This document shows, piece after piece, positions 1-7,525 of a stretch of 64,000 nt of DNA. The notes under the pieces were generated by a model, which made no database searches, had not been told where the DNA came from, and saw only the letters and a list, made by a program, of their open reading frames with translations. Positions within the stretch are counted from its first letter, which is position 1. Every line of letters begins with the position of its first letter. The position numbers and the translations under genes are program-made. The DNA is from Opitutia bacterium (lineage in GTDB: Bacteria > Verrucomicrobiota > Verrucomicrobiia > Opitutales > Opitutaceae), in NCBI GenBank assembly GCA_947453695.1, contig CANGHW010000006.1, positions 1 to 64,000 of the forward strand, given 5' to 3'.

Positions 1-173
1 GGATGAACCTTCAGATCAGCCGCGATCTGTTTGTCGCTGCTTCCGCAGGAAGCTTGGCGAACGATCTTTGCTCTCAACACCACCTGCTGCGGCGTCGCTC
101 CAGCTCGAATCCAGCGTTCCAGTTGCTCAGTTTGCTCAGCCGCTAACTCCACGGATGCACTTCGTCGGGGCAT
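1..173 (-). mobile_element. IS630-family transposase, N-terminal part (cut by window edge)
   Basis: The minus strand is open from an ATG at 173 to the window edge (57 codons, starting MPRRSASVELAAEQ). Residues 11-57 read like the helix-turn-helix of IS630-type transposases: LERWIRAGATPQQVVLRAKIV followed by a SDKQIAADL recognition-helix segment. Just upstream of the start, around 196-232, lies AT-richer DNA (ataatggcacttatttgagg then gacactacacta) that is a plausible terminal inverted repeat next to a TA target site. The opposite end lies outside the window, so the repeat could not be matched. Whether the element is intact cannot be judged. Confidence 0.75.
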
Positions 174-457
174 CCTCCCTCCTGACTCCCTCTACCTATA
201 ATGGCACTTATTTGAGGGACACTACACTAGGATATAATCTTGGACGACGACGTTTTACACGCTGAGCGAGATGTCACATTTTTTGGTGGGATAGCCGAGC
301 GACCCGTCGCGCCGAAGCTAGGCCGAAATATTGAACGTTTGGGTGAGGAAAACCCCGAATGTCGGACCGGCCGACCGATTGTTAACCCAAACTCGAAAGA
401 AGCCCCGTAGTTGGCCTAATGCTTGCCCTTAAGTGCCGAGGATCCCACCGGTGAGCT
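174..457. other. Intergenic stretch between IS end and membrane protein gene
   Basis: The first ~60 bases are probably the terminal region of the IS630-like element. The remainder (about 240-457) contains no credible ORF, RNA gene or strong hairpin that I can see. It lies downstream of the minus-strand gene ending at 458. Confidence 0.4.
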
Positions 458-1351
458 TCAGGGTGTTCGATCGCGCTCGGCTCGCAGGAGTTTTTCAAGT
501 GTGGCGGGTGCAAGCGGTGGGTCGATAAAAGGGGCGAGTTGAGCAAGGCCGGGATTTAAGGGCAGTGCCGCCGGATTTGCGGCCGCGTAGGCCTGTTTGG
601 CGCGGCGCATGCGCGGGGCGAAGTCGTCGATCCACGCAGCGGGCCCGGGACTAAAGATCGTGCTGCCAGGGGAGACAATGAGACGCGAATCGTAGTCGGC
701 ATCGACGGCGGTGGCTTCGCGGATGATCCAGCCGCCACGAAGAATCCTCAGGCTACCATCGTGGGTGATTGTGTAGCGCGGGACGATGGAGGACTGGGCG
801 CGTTTGGTGAGATAGGGGGCGAGATCGAGGAGAGCGTCCGGCAGGGCGTTATTGTGGAACTCCATGAATTTTCGGAGTGCTACGGAGAGTTGATTAGCAA
901 AGCGCCGCTTGGCGGCGATGCGAAGGGCGGCGAGAGCTTTACGGCGCTGTTCGTCGGTCTCGAAGGCGGCGGTTCGGGCGACGGTGAACCAATCTTCGAC
1001 GGTGAGCAGGCTGCATTCGGGAATGTTGGCAGAGCGGTCAGCGGCAAGAAGCTTATGCAGTTGGGTGACACGAGCGAGCCACGCTCGGATTTCGGTGTCG
1101 CGAGGCCCAGCCTGCGTGGCTGGAAGCGGGGTGGTAAGCTGGGTAAGTTGCGTTTCGGCGAGTTGGACTTCGTGCGCGGTGGATTGGTGCTCGCTCCGCA
1201 CGTCTGTAAGCTGCTGGCTGAGGTCCGCAATGCGGGCGGCGAGAGATTGGAGCTGGATTTTTTGGGCGGCCAGAATGCTGGCCCCGTAGACGGTCGCGCC
1301 GACGAGGGAGGCGAGGAGCGCCGTGGCGAGGATGGTATTCGGGCGAAGCAT
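458..1351 (-). CDS. Membrane-anchored protein sharing the extracytoplasmic domain of the adjacent sigma factor
   Basis: A 297-residue protein read from the ATG at 1351. An ATG further upstream would overlap the sigma gene and adds no recognisable sequence. It has one N-terminal transmembrane segment (about residues 7-28), a coiled-coil-like stretch (about 30-75) rich in Gln, Leu and Ala, and a C-terminal domain. Residues about 87-215 align by eye with residues about 318-455 of the sigma factor encoded immediately upstream: both have an R-x-WLA start, an LLA-R run, IPE, a DW pair, and LPxxLxxLxPY. The gene starts 26 bases after the sigma stop, so the two are almost certainly one operon. A role as a partner or sensor for the sigma factor is inference; the family has no function known to me. 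Confidence 0.75.
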   Translation of the reverse strand: MLRPNTILATALLASLVGATVYGASILAAQKIQLQSLAARIADLSQQLTDVRSEHQSTAHEVQLAETQLTQLTTPLPATQAGPRDTEIRAWLARVTQLHKLLAADRSANIPECSLLTVEDWFTVARTAAFETDEQRRKALAALRIAAKRRFANQLSVALRKFMEFHNNALPDALLDLAPYLTKRAQSSIVPRYTITHDGSLRILRGGWIIREATAVDADYDSRLIVSPGSTIFSPGPAAWIDDFAPRMRRAKQAYAAANPAALPLNPGLAQLAPFIDPPLAPATLEKLLRAERDRTP

Positions 1352-1377
1352 GGGTAAAGGGCGGCGTTCGATTCGCG

Positions 1378-2817
1378 TCAAGGAGCCCTGGCAGGTTGGG
1401 GAATCACCCCATCGATTCCGATGAGCCAAATCAAGTCGCGCTCCCGATCCACGACAGAGTGGGTCTTGATAATGGCATTGAAGTTGTTGCGCCCAGGCAA
1501 AGCGGAGAGTGTGGCTGAGCTGAGAAGTTCGTAACGGTTGAGCAGTTCTGGCGTGATGGCTGGGACGAAATAGGGGAGCAATTGATCGAGTGATGCGGGT
1601 AACTTTTCGTTGCTAGCTTTGATGTAGGCTTTGAGCGCGGTATGAAGCTTCAGCGCCATAAGGTTTTCAGCCTTTTGGCGCAGGGACGAAGAGACGTTAC
1701 GAAAGCCGGCGTCGGTATCGAGCTCGGCCGCCGAGGTGGTGCTGAAGGCGAAACTAGACCAATCGTCCGGCGAAAGGAATTGGAGTTCCGGAATTGAGAG
1801 GTCGGGGCGCTGGGCGAGTAGTTGTTTGAAGTAGTCGAGGTTGGCGAGCCAAGAGCGAAGTCGTTTTTCGAGCGCGGGATCAGTGGCGGGAGGAGCGGCC
1901 ATGGCGCGGGTGGCGGCGAGGTTGGCGTCGATTTGGGATTCAACTGAGGCGAGGCGTCGGGAGGTGGCCGCGTGCTCGTGGCGGGCGCGGGCGAGATCGG
2001 CGGTGAGGGTGAAGGAGCGGTATTCGATTTGCGACAGTTCGTCGCGGTAGCTGGATACGTTTTGGGCCACGTAGAGGCCGGTGCCGGCGAGGACGACCAA
2101 GGCGGCGGTGAAGAGCGATTTTTGGAGCGTAGTCAAGACGACGGCCTCCGCGGTGTTCGTGAGCCCGATGGTAAGCGTGGTGGCGGCGAGCTTGTTGACC
2201 GCGCCGACGAGACAGGCGGGCGCGGTTAGAATCGCGTGGGCGCTCAGGTCGGTGGCGAGACCGGCGGCGGTGACGGTGAGGCCGCGACGGGTGAGGGCAG
2301 TGCGGAGTCGGTCGAGGGCGCGGCTCACGCGTTTCTGCGCAGCATCGTCGGAAAGACCGATCGTGGCTCCGATGTCGCGGAAGTTTTTGGATTCAAAGAA
2401 ACGCAGAATGATGACGGCGCGGTCAGCGGCGGGGAGAGCATCGACAGCTTCATCGAGGTGCAGGGCTATGGCAGACCAAGGAGAGGGCGAAGACAGGTGC
2501 ATTGCATCGGTGGCGGCGATTTGGGCGGCGGTGGTTTCGCGGGTGGCGCGGCGCGACTCGCGGCGGATAAGGTCCACGGCAGTGCGGCGCGTGACGGTGT
2601 GGAGCCAGGGAGCGAGAGGTTGCCCGCCTGGGAAGTCGCGCGCGCGGCGGGCGAGGTCCCGGAAAACGGACTGCGTAATATCGTCGGCGAGAGGCGGGAC
2701 TTGTCGGTGGGCAGCGGAGTAGACGAGGTTGAGGTGGCGGGCGACGATCTCTGCGAAGGCGTTCTCCGCGAACGGGCCTTGAGCGGCGTAGGCTTTAAGT
2801 AGGTCGTGATCGGTCAT
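1378..2817 (-). CDS. ECF-type RNA polymerase sigma factor with membrane-spanning C-terminal extension
   Basis: A 479-residue protein. Residues about 15-90 form sigma region 2 (FAEIVARHLNLVYSAAHRQV, then DDITQSVF and WLHTVTRRTAVD). Residues about 115-175 form region 4 with the helix-turn-helix (LPAADRAVIILRF, then FRDIGATIGLSDDAAQKRV). Ordinary ECF sigmas end near residue 180-190. This one continues through a hydrophobic segment at about 235-252, a coiled-coil-like part at about 255-300, and a domain at about 318-455 that recurs in the next gene. The predicted topology puts the sigma part in the cytoplasm and the C-terminal domain outside the inner membrane, which suggests self-regulation by an extracytoplasmic signal. 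No separate anti-sigma factor lies next to it. A short palindrome at 2850-2862 sits just upstream of the start. Confidence 0.88.
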   Translation of the reverse strand: MTDHDLLKAYAAQGPFAENAFAEIVARHLNLVYSAAHRQVPPLADDITQSVFRDLARRARDFPGGQPLAPWLHTVTRRTAVDLIRRESRRATRETTAAQIAATDAMHLSSPSPWSAIALHLDEAVDALPAADRAVIILRFFESKNFRDIGATIGLSDDAAQKRVSRALDRLRTALTRRGLTVTAAGLATDLSAHAILTAPACLVGAVNKLAATTLTIGLTNTAEAVVLTTLQKSLFTAALVVLAGTGLYVAQNVSSYRDELSQIEYRSFTLTADLARARHEHAATSRRLASVESQIDANLAATRAMAAPPATDPALEKRLRSWLANLDYFKQLLAQRPDLSIPELQFLSPDDWSSFAFSTTSAAELDTDAGFRNVSSSLRQKAENLMALKLHTALKAYIKASNEKLPASLDQLLPYFVPAITPELLNRYELLSSATLSALPGRNNFNAIIKTHSVVDRERDLIWLIGIDGVIPQPARAP

Positions 2818-2849
2818 GGCGATGGCGTCGTAGGGAACAACAGAAGGTT

Positions 2850-2862
2850 CGATAAGTTATCG
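2850..2862. promoter_or_regulatory. Near-perfect palindrome upstream of the extended sigma gene
   Basis: The sequence cgataagttatcg consists of two 6-base arms (CGATAA/TTATCG) around a single base. It lies 33 bases upstream of the sigma factor start at 2817 and is a candidate operator or promoter element. No consensus for this organism is known to me. Confidence 0.3.
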
Positions 2863-3558
2863 CTGCGGGCTCGGAAAATCCGACAGAGATAGTGCAAAAA
2901 TTTTTAATGTGAGGCAGAAAAGAACGACGAAATAGGACGCGCGGAGCCTTCAGTCTTCGACTGCGACATCTTTTCAACCGCACCCGCCAATGCTTATGTC
3001 CGGCGAACGATTTCGGTCGGACAGGGGATTGATAGAGTAGTTTACCGCCACTGAATCAGCTAACTTGGCTGTCCGTGGCGGAAGCTGCCAGTAGTGGGCC
3101 CAAGGCGGCAGGTGGAAATACCCGGTGGCGATGAGGGGCGCAGCGCCAGATCTGGGCACGTGTGCTAGCATATATCGCGGAAGGCAGTGACGGGGGAGCC
3201 TACGCAGTCGACGCGACCTACGTGCACGTGGACGCGCAGGTCACGCGCCCGCGGCGGTTAAGCGAGGCAATCCGTCGGCCAGTCCCGTGGCGTCCTAACG
3301 AGAAAAGTGCATCGAATGTTCGACGCACTCGGTTATGAAGTTCGTATCGTCATCACCTGCTGCGAGTATAACGATGTCACGCAGCGTCAGTCACTCTTCC
3401 CGACGGGCAAGGATGCCCAAGTATTGCGCGACTGCGGTTAGGAAGCCGATTGGCCGCAGGAGAGATTGCCCGCGGCCGGCCATCAACAGGTCATCCTTTG
3501 TTTTGGCTATCGCCTGAGTCTGTCTTTAGCTTATGTGAATTTCGGATGAGTCAGAGGG
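2863..3558. other. Spacer without a recognisable gene
   Basis: About 700 bases between the start of the extended sigma gene and the broken cytochrome fragment. Short open stretches exist, for example plus-strand codons from an ATG at 3316 reading MFDALGYEVRIVITCCEYND with a TAG after 41 codons. None matches a family I recognise. Next to three clear gene remnants, this looks like further decayed or inserted DNA. Confidence 0.4.
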
Positions 3559-3740
3559 CTACGGGACCTGGGTCGGGTGCAGAAGGTAGGCGATGAGGTC
3601 GCACACTTCCTCGGATTTTACGGCTTCGAGGAGGCCTTCGGTTATGATGGATTGCGGCGATTCCTCGATGGCGGCGAAGTCGGCGCGCTCAACCGTGAGC
3701 GTCGCCGTCATCATCCGGAGGGCGCGGTGCGGGCGATCTT
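3559..3740 (-). pseudogene. Duplicated 3' end of the PVC haem-protein gene
   Basis: Read on the minus strand, these codons give LTVERADFAAIEESPQSI, then TEGLLEAVKSEEV and DLIAYLLHPTQVP followed by TAG. This matches the last ~57 residues of the intact gene at 4338-7418 (LTVERADVVAIEESPQSI, EGLLEAVKPEEV, DLIAYLLHPTQVP). Only the tail is present, with a one-base shift near its 5' edge, so it is a non-functional partial copy. It is joined at about 3728-3740 to a broken sigma-factor gene. Confidence 0.8.
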
Positions 3741-3932
3741 GAAAAGAAACGCGCGGGCACAGCCAATTTGGCGGCTCGCCCGGGCGGTCCAGATGCGAAG
3801 GAGTGAATCCTGCACGACATCGTCGACGTCCCGCACGCCGGGAAACGCCCGCTGCACATAGGCGCGCAAGGCACCACGGTGAGGATTGAATTCCTCGGTG
3901 AACCAGCGGGCTTGGTCAGTGGGAGGCGGCAT
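3728..3932 (-). pseudogene. Truncated ECF sigma factor gene fused to the duplicated cytochrome tail
   Basis: From an ATG at 3932 the minus strand reads MPPPTDQARWFTEEFNPH, then LRAYVQRAFPGVRDVDDVVQ, DSLLRIWTA and AFLFKIART. This is the N-terminal third of an ECF sigma factor (region 2) of the same kind as the intact one at 31104-31646, which begins MPPPDPESARWFAEHVQPHE and has the same AFLF-ART region. It breaks off at KIART, where the DNA switches to the 3' tail of the cytochrome gene. The join falls within the shared bases aaga-cgcccgcac, which points to recombination at a short homology. Confidence 0.8.
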
Positions 3933-4033
3933 CACGACGGTGCTGGGAGGCAGCGCGAAAGCGGCGGGCCGTTCAAGAGTGGACTTCAGTAACGAGCGGA
4001 GTAGAGCAGAGAATCGCGAGGAAGGAGCGGGAT

Positions 4034-4291
4034 TCAGCGAGGCAGGCCGCCGACGGCGGATTCGGAGTCGATGAGTTGACCGCGGCCAGTGCGTGCTCCT
4101 TCGACGAGGCGGCGGTCGACGGCATGGGCGAACACCCACGTAGCGGTCCGGATGCAAAGGAGTGAGTCTTACACGAGATCGTCGATGTCGGACGGGGCCA
4201 CGAGTCCGTGGAGGTAGGCGCGGAGGGCGGGCTCGTGGGGCGCGAGCTCGGTGGCGAACCACTGGGCGGTATCGGATCGGGGTGAATCCAC
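4034..4291 (-). pseudogene. Second decayed ECF sigma factor gene
   Basis: From a GTG at 4291 (VDSPRSDTAQWFATELAPHE, then LRAYLHGLVAPSDIDDLV) the reading frame meets TAA at 4169-4171, then continues DSLLCIRTA and on to a TGA at 4034-4036. The pattern QWF-E---PHE-ALRAYL...DIDDLV-DSLL-I matches region 2 of the sigma remnant at 3728-3932 and of the intact sigma gene at 31104-31646. The stop replaces the Gln codon of VQDSLL. The DNA after RTA has lost similarity. It lies between the cytochrome gene and the other sigma remnant. Confidence 0.72.
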
Positions 4292-4337
4292 GGCGCGGAC
4301 GGTTGCGCAGGGCGGGGGTTCTTCTGTCCGGGCAACA

Positions 4338-7300
4338 TTACGGCAATGGGACTTGGGTCGGGTGCAGCAGGTAGGCGATGAGATCGCGCACCTCCTCAGG
4401 TTTCACGGCTTCGAGGAGGCCTTCGGGCATGATGGATTGCGGCGATTCCTCGATGGCGACAACGTCGGCGCGCTCGACCGTGAGCGTCTCGGTCATCGTG
4501 CGAAGGCCGAGGGTGCGGGCGGTCTTCGTCGCGATGAATCCGTTGAGGGTGCGGCCGTCCTTGAGTTTCACGACGCACATGCGGAAGTCGGCGGTGACGA
4601 CGGCGCTGGGGTCGGCGATGTTTTCGAGGAGGTAGTCGAGGTTGTCGCGGCCGGCGCCGGTGAGGTCGGGGCCGATGGTGCCGCCCTGGCCGTAGAGGGT
4701 GTGGCAGCCGGCGCAGAGGGAGGCGAAGACGGCGCGGCCGCGGGATTTGTTAGCGGCGGCGAGAGCGGCGGGCGTGAGGTCGGATTTGAGGCGCAGGATG
4801 AGCGCGGCTTTGTCGGCGGCAGGCTCGCGGAGTTCGCCCCAAGCTTGGGCGAGCGCGGTGTCGAGGCCGGCATCCTTGAACGTGCGGATCTGGCGCGCGT
4901 GAAACGGCGTGAGCTCGGTGCGGGCAATGCGGCCGGCGTTGAGCTCGGCGAGCAGGGCGCGGGCGAAGGCGGGGCGAGAAACGAGGGTCTCGAGGACGGC
5001 GGGACGCTCGGAGGCGTGGAAACTGGAGTAGGCACGGGCGATTTTTTCGCCGAGGGCGGGGTCGTCGAATTGGGCGAGGCCGCGCACGGCCACGCTGTTG
5101 AGGAAACGGACGCGCAGGACCTGTTCGCAAATTTGGCGGAGGTCGGGTGGGCGGTTTTCAATGAGGGTGCGGAGGGCGGCGCTGCGGGCGGCGACGTCAG
5201 CTTTCGGGTCGAGAGCGAGGGCCTTGACCTCGTCGAGCGCACGGCCGTCGCCGAAGAGGACGTTGAGGTCGCGGAGGCGGGCGATGACGGTTGCCTCGGT
5301 CGCACCGGCGAGGCTGGCGGCGAAGGCGTCCCAGGCGGCGGGTTTGGTCGCCCGTCGCCAACCGCGAAGGCCCTCGGTGAGACCGGCGAGGAGATCGGCG
5401 GCGAACGCGGGGGGCTTGGCGGCGGCCGCGGAAAGCAGGGCGTTGAGCGGAGCGGGGGATTTCTCAAGGTCCTCGGCCAGACGGCGAACGATGAGCTGGC
5501 GGGTGAGCGGAATCTCCGACTCGGTGACAACGGCGAGTAGGTCAGCCGGGCGCTCGGCGGCGACGGGAATTAGGCCATACCAGATCAGCGCGGGGAGGTT
5601 GTGATCATTAGCATCCTTGGCGTGGCGCACGAGGAAGGTGGCGAGGGCGGCGCGTTGCTCGACCGGGAGGCGTTGCAGAGCGGAGGCGAGGGCGAGGCGC
5701 ACGAGGCCGGAGGGGTCGCTGGCGGCAACGCGGCTAAACTCGGCGAGGACGGGAGCCGCAGGAGCGGGCGCCGTGGCAGCGCGGGCGGGTCGCTGGCTCA
5801 TGACGGTGTCGAGGGGCCACGTGTCGCTGAGCAGGCGGATCGCCCACGTGCGGACGTGTTCATCGGGGTCGCGGAGGCGGGCGAGGAGAAAGGCCTCGTC
5901 GGCCGCGCCGAGGGAATAGAGAGACCAGAGCGCGCGGAGACGTTGCACGGGATCGGAGTCGCGGGAGATGGCAAAATTCGTGCGGAGCTGGGCGGCAGTG
6001 GCACGGAGATCGGCATTGAGGCCGCGCGGGGGGGCGGCGCGGGCGGCGAGTTCGAGGCGGGCTTGGCGGACCCACCATTCGTTGGGATGCGATTGGAGGG
6101 CGAGGAGGTCGTCGAGGGAGGCGCGGGCGAGATCGCGGAACTTGGCGGGCGGCGGCGTGCCGTAAGTGATCTTGTAGATGCGGCCACTGAGGCGGTTCAC
6201 GCCCGTGCTGTTGTGGCACTCACCGGTGTCGGACCAGTCGAGGACGAACACGCCGCCGTCGGGACCGTAGCTGATTTCCTGACCGCGAAACCACGGATCG
6301 CCGGAGAGCAAGGCATCGGTGCCGTGGTGGGCGACGTAGCCGGAGCCGGAACGTTCGAGGATCTCCTCATTCGCGCGGCGGCCGTGGAAGTTAAGCGTGT
6401 AGAGGCGGCCGCGGTAGGGGGCGGGCCAGTTGTCGCCCTGGTAGATCATCATGCCGACGTGGGCATGGCCGCCGCCGAGGGCGTTCGCGGCGCCGTCGCG
6501 GGACTTGGTCCAATCTTGGGCGGTATCGAAATGCCAGTGGTCCGCGTGGAGGTCGATGAGGCGGTAGGTGTAGGGATTGGGATCGATGGTGTGGGGGCGG
6601 ACGTAGTGAGCGCCGGTGATGCCGTGCCAGAAGTGGCCGTTGACGGTGTTGATGAAGAAGAGTTCGCCGTGGCGGTCCCAATCGTGGCCCCACGGATTGG
6701 TGGTGCCGGAACTGAGGACCTCGACGACTTTGCGCTGCGGGTGATAGCGCCAGATCGTGCCGCGTAGAGGCACGCGGGCGGAGGCGGGAGTGCCAGGGGC
6801 GCCGAGTTCGCCAGGGGCGGAGGCGCCGCAGCGGCCGTAGAGCCAGCCGTCGGGACCGAAGCGGAGGCCGTTGGCGAAATTGTGGTAGTTGTCGGTGGGG
6901 ATGGTGAAGCCATCGAGCACGACCTCGGCGGGCCCGTCGGGCACGCCGTCGCCATCGCGATCGGGAATGAAGAGCAATTGCGGCGGGCACATGGCCCAGA
7001 CGCCGCCGTGGCCGACTTCAACGCTGGTGAGCCGCTGGAGGTCCTCGGAAAATACCTGACGCGAGCTGAAGTGGCCGTCGCCCTTGCGGTCCTCGAAAAG
7101 CACGATGCGATCGCGGTAGCGTAGATCGAATTTCAGCGTGCGCTCGGCGTAGGTGTAGTTTTCCGCGACCCAGAGCCGGCCGCGGGCGTCCCACGTCATT
7201 GCGATGGGATTCTGGATTTCGGGCTCGGCGGCGAAGACAGTGGCCTTGAAGCCGGGGGGCAGCTGAAGCTTGGCGAGCGCCTCCTCCGGGGTGAGGGCAG

Positions 7301-7418
7301 GACGCGTGAGGTGCGGCGCGCCGCCGGAATTGGCCGGGGCGGGAAACTCGGCGTGCGCGGACGACCAGAGGGCGAGCGCAAGGGCGGCACGGAGTAGAAG
7401 GCGGGGCGGAAAACGCAT
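4338..7418 (-). CDS. PVC-type haem-binding, membrane-bound dehydrogenase-like protein with HEAT repeats and C-terminal cytochrome c
   Basis: A 1026-residue exported protein (signal peptide MRFPPRLLLRAALALALWSS, cleavage after AHA). Residues about 45-450 form a PQQ-dehydrogenase/NHL-like beta-propeller of the Piru_Ver_Nterm type (LPPGFKATVFAAEPEIQNP, then RLWVAENYTY). Residues about 460-780 are alpha-helical HEAT-like repeats. A c-type cytochrome domain with CAGCH at about 902-906 ends the protein, carrying the IGPDLTGAG and EGLLEAVKPEEVRDLIAYLL motifs typical of planctomycete and verrucomicrobial CxxCH proteins. Members are abundant in PVC bacteria that degrade complex glycans and are presumed periplasmic oxidoreductases; the substrate is unknown. 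A partial copy of its last 57 codons lies downstream at 3559-3740. Confidence 0.88.
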   Translation of the reverse strand: MRFPPRLLLRAALALALWSSAHAEFPAPANSGGAPHLTRPALTPEEALAKLQLPPGFKATVFAAEPEIQNPIAMTWDARGRLWVAENYTYAERTLKFDLRYRDRIVLFEDRKGDGHFSSRQVFSEDLQRLTSVEVGHGGVWAMCPPQLLFIPDRDGDGVPDGPAEVVLDGFTIPTDNYHNFANGLRFGPDGWLYGRCGASAPGELGAPGTPASARVPLRGTIWRYHPQRKVVEVLSSGTTNPWGHDWDRHGELFFINTVNGHFWHGITGAHYVRPHTIDPNPYTYRLIDLHADHWHFDTAQDWTKSRDGAANALGGGHAHVGMMIYQGDNWPAPYRGRLYTLNFHGRRANEEILERSGSGYVAHHGTDALLSGDPWFRGQEISYGPDGGVFVLDWSDTGECHNSTGVNRLSGRIYKITYGTPPPAKFRDLARASLDDLLALQSHPNEWWVRQARLELAARAAPPRGLNADLRATAAQLRTNFAISRDSDPVQRLRALWSLYSLGAADEAFLLARLRDPDEHVRTWAIRLLSDTWPLDTVMSQRPARAATAPAPAAPVLAEFSRVAASDPSGLVRLALASALQRLPVEQRAALATFLVRHAKDANDHNLPALIWYGLIPVAAERPADLLAVVTESEIPLTRQLIVRRLAEDLEKSPAPLNALLSAAAAKPPAFAADLLAGLTEGLRGWRRATKPAAWDAFAASLAGATEATVIARLRDLNVLFGDGRALDEVKALALDPKADVAARSAALRTLIENRPPDLRQICEQVLRVRFLNSVAVRGLAQFDDPALGEKIARAYSSFHASERPAVLETLVSRPAFARALLAELNAGRIARTELTPFHARQIRTFKDAGLDTALAQAWGELREPAADKAALILRLKSDLTPAALAAANKSRGRAVFASLCAGCHTLYGQGGTIGPDLTGAGRDNLDYLLENIADPSAVVTADFRMCVVKLKDGRTLNGFIATKTARTLGLRTMTETLTVERADVVAIEESPQSIMPEGLLEAVKPEEVRDLIAYLLHPTQVPLP

Positions 7419-7525
7419 CGAAGAAAAATCAGGAGGACGACGGCAGGTTGGTCGGAGAAAGGATGACGTGCGACGGGGGCGGCTCCGTTAGAGGAAAATC
7501 GCGTTCGGGCGCGGGCGCAGATAAA

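Noticed and set aside
3316-3441. Short plus-strand open frame (MFDALGYEVRIVITCCEYND)
   Set aside because: Only 41 codons, stop inside, no recognisable family; kept as part of the spacer description.
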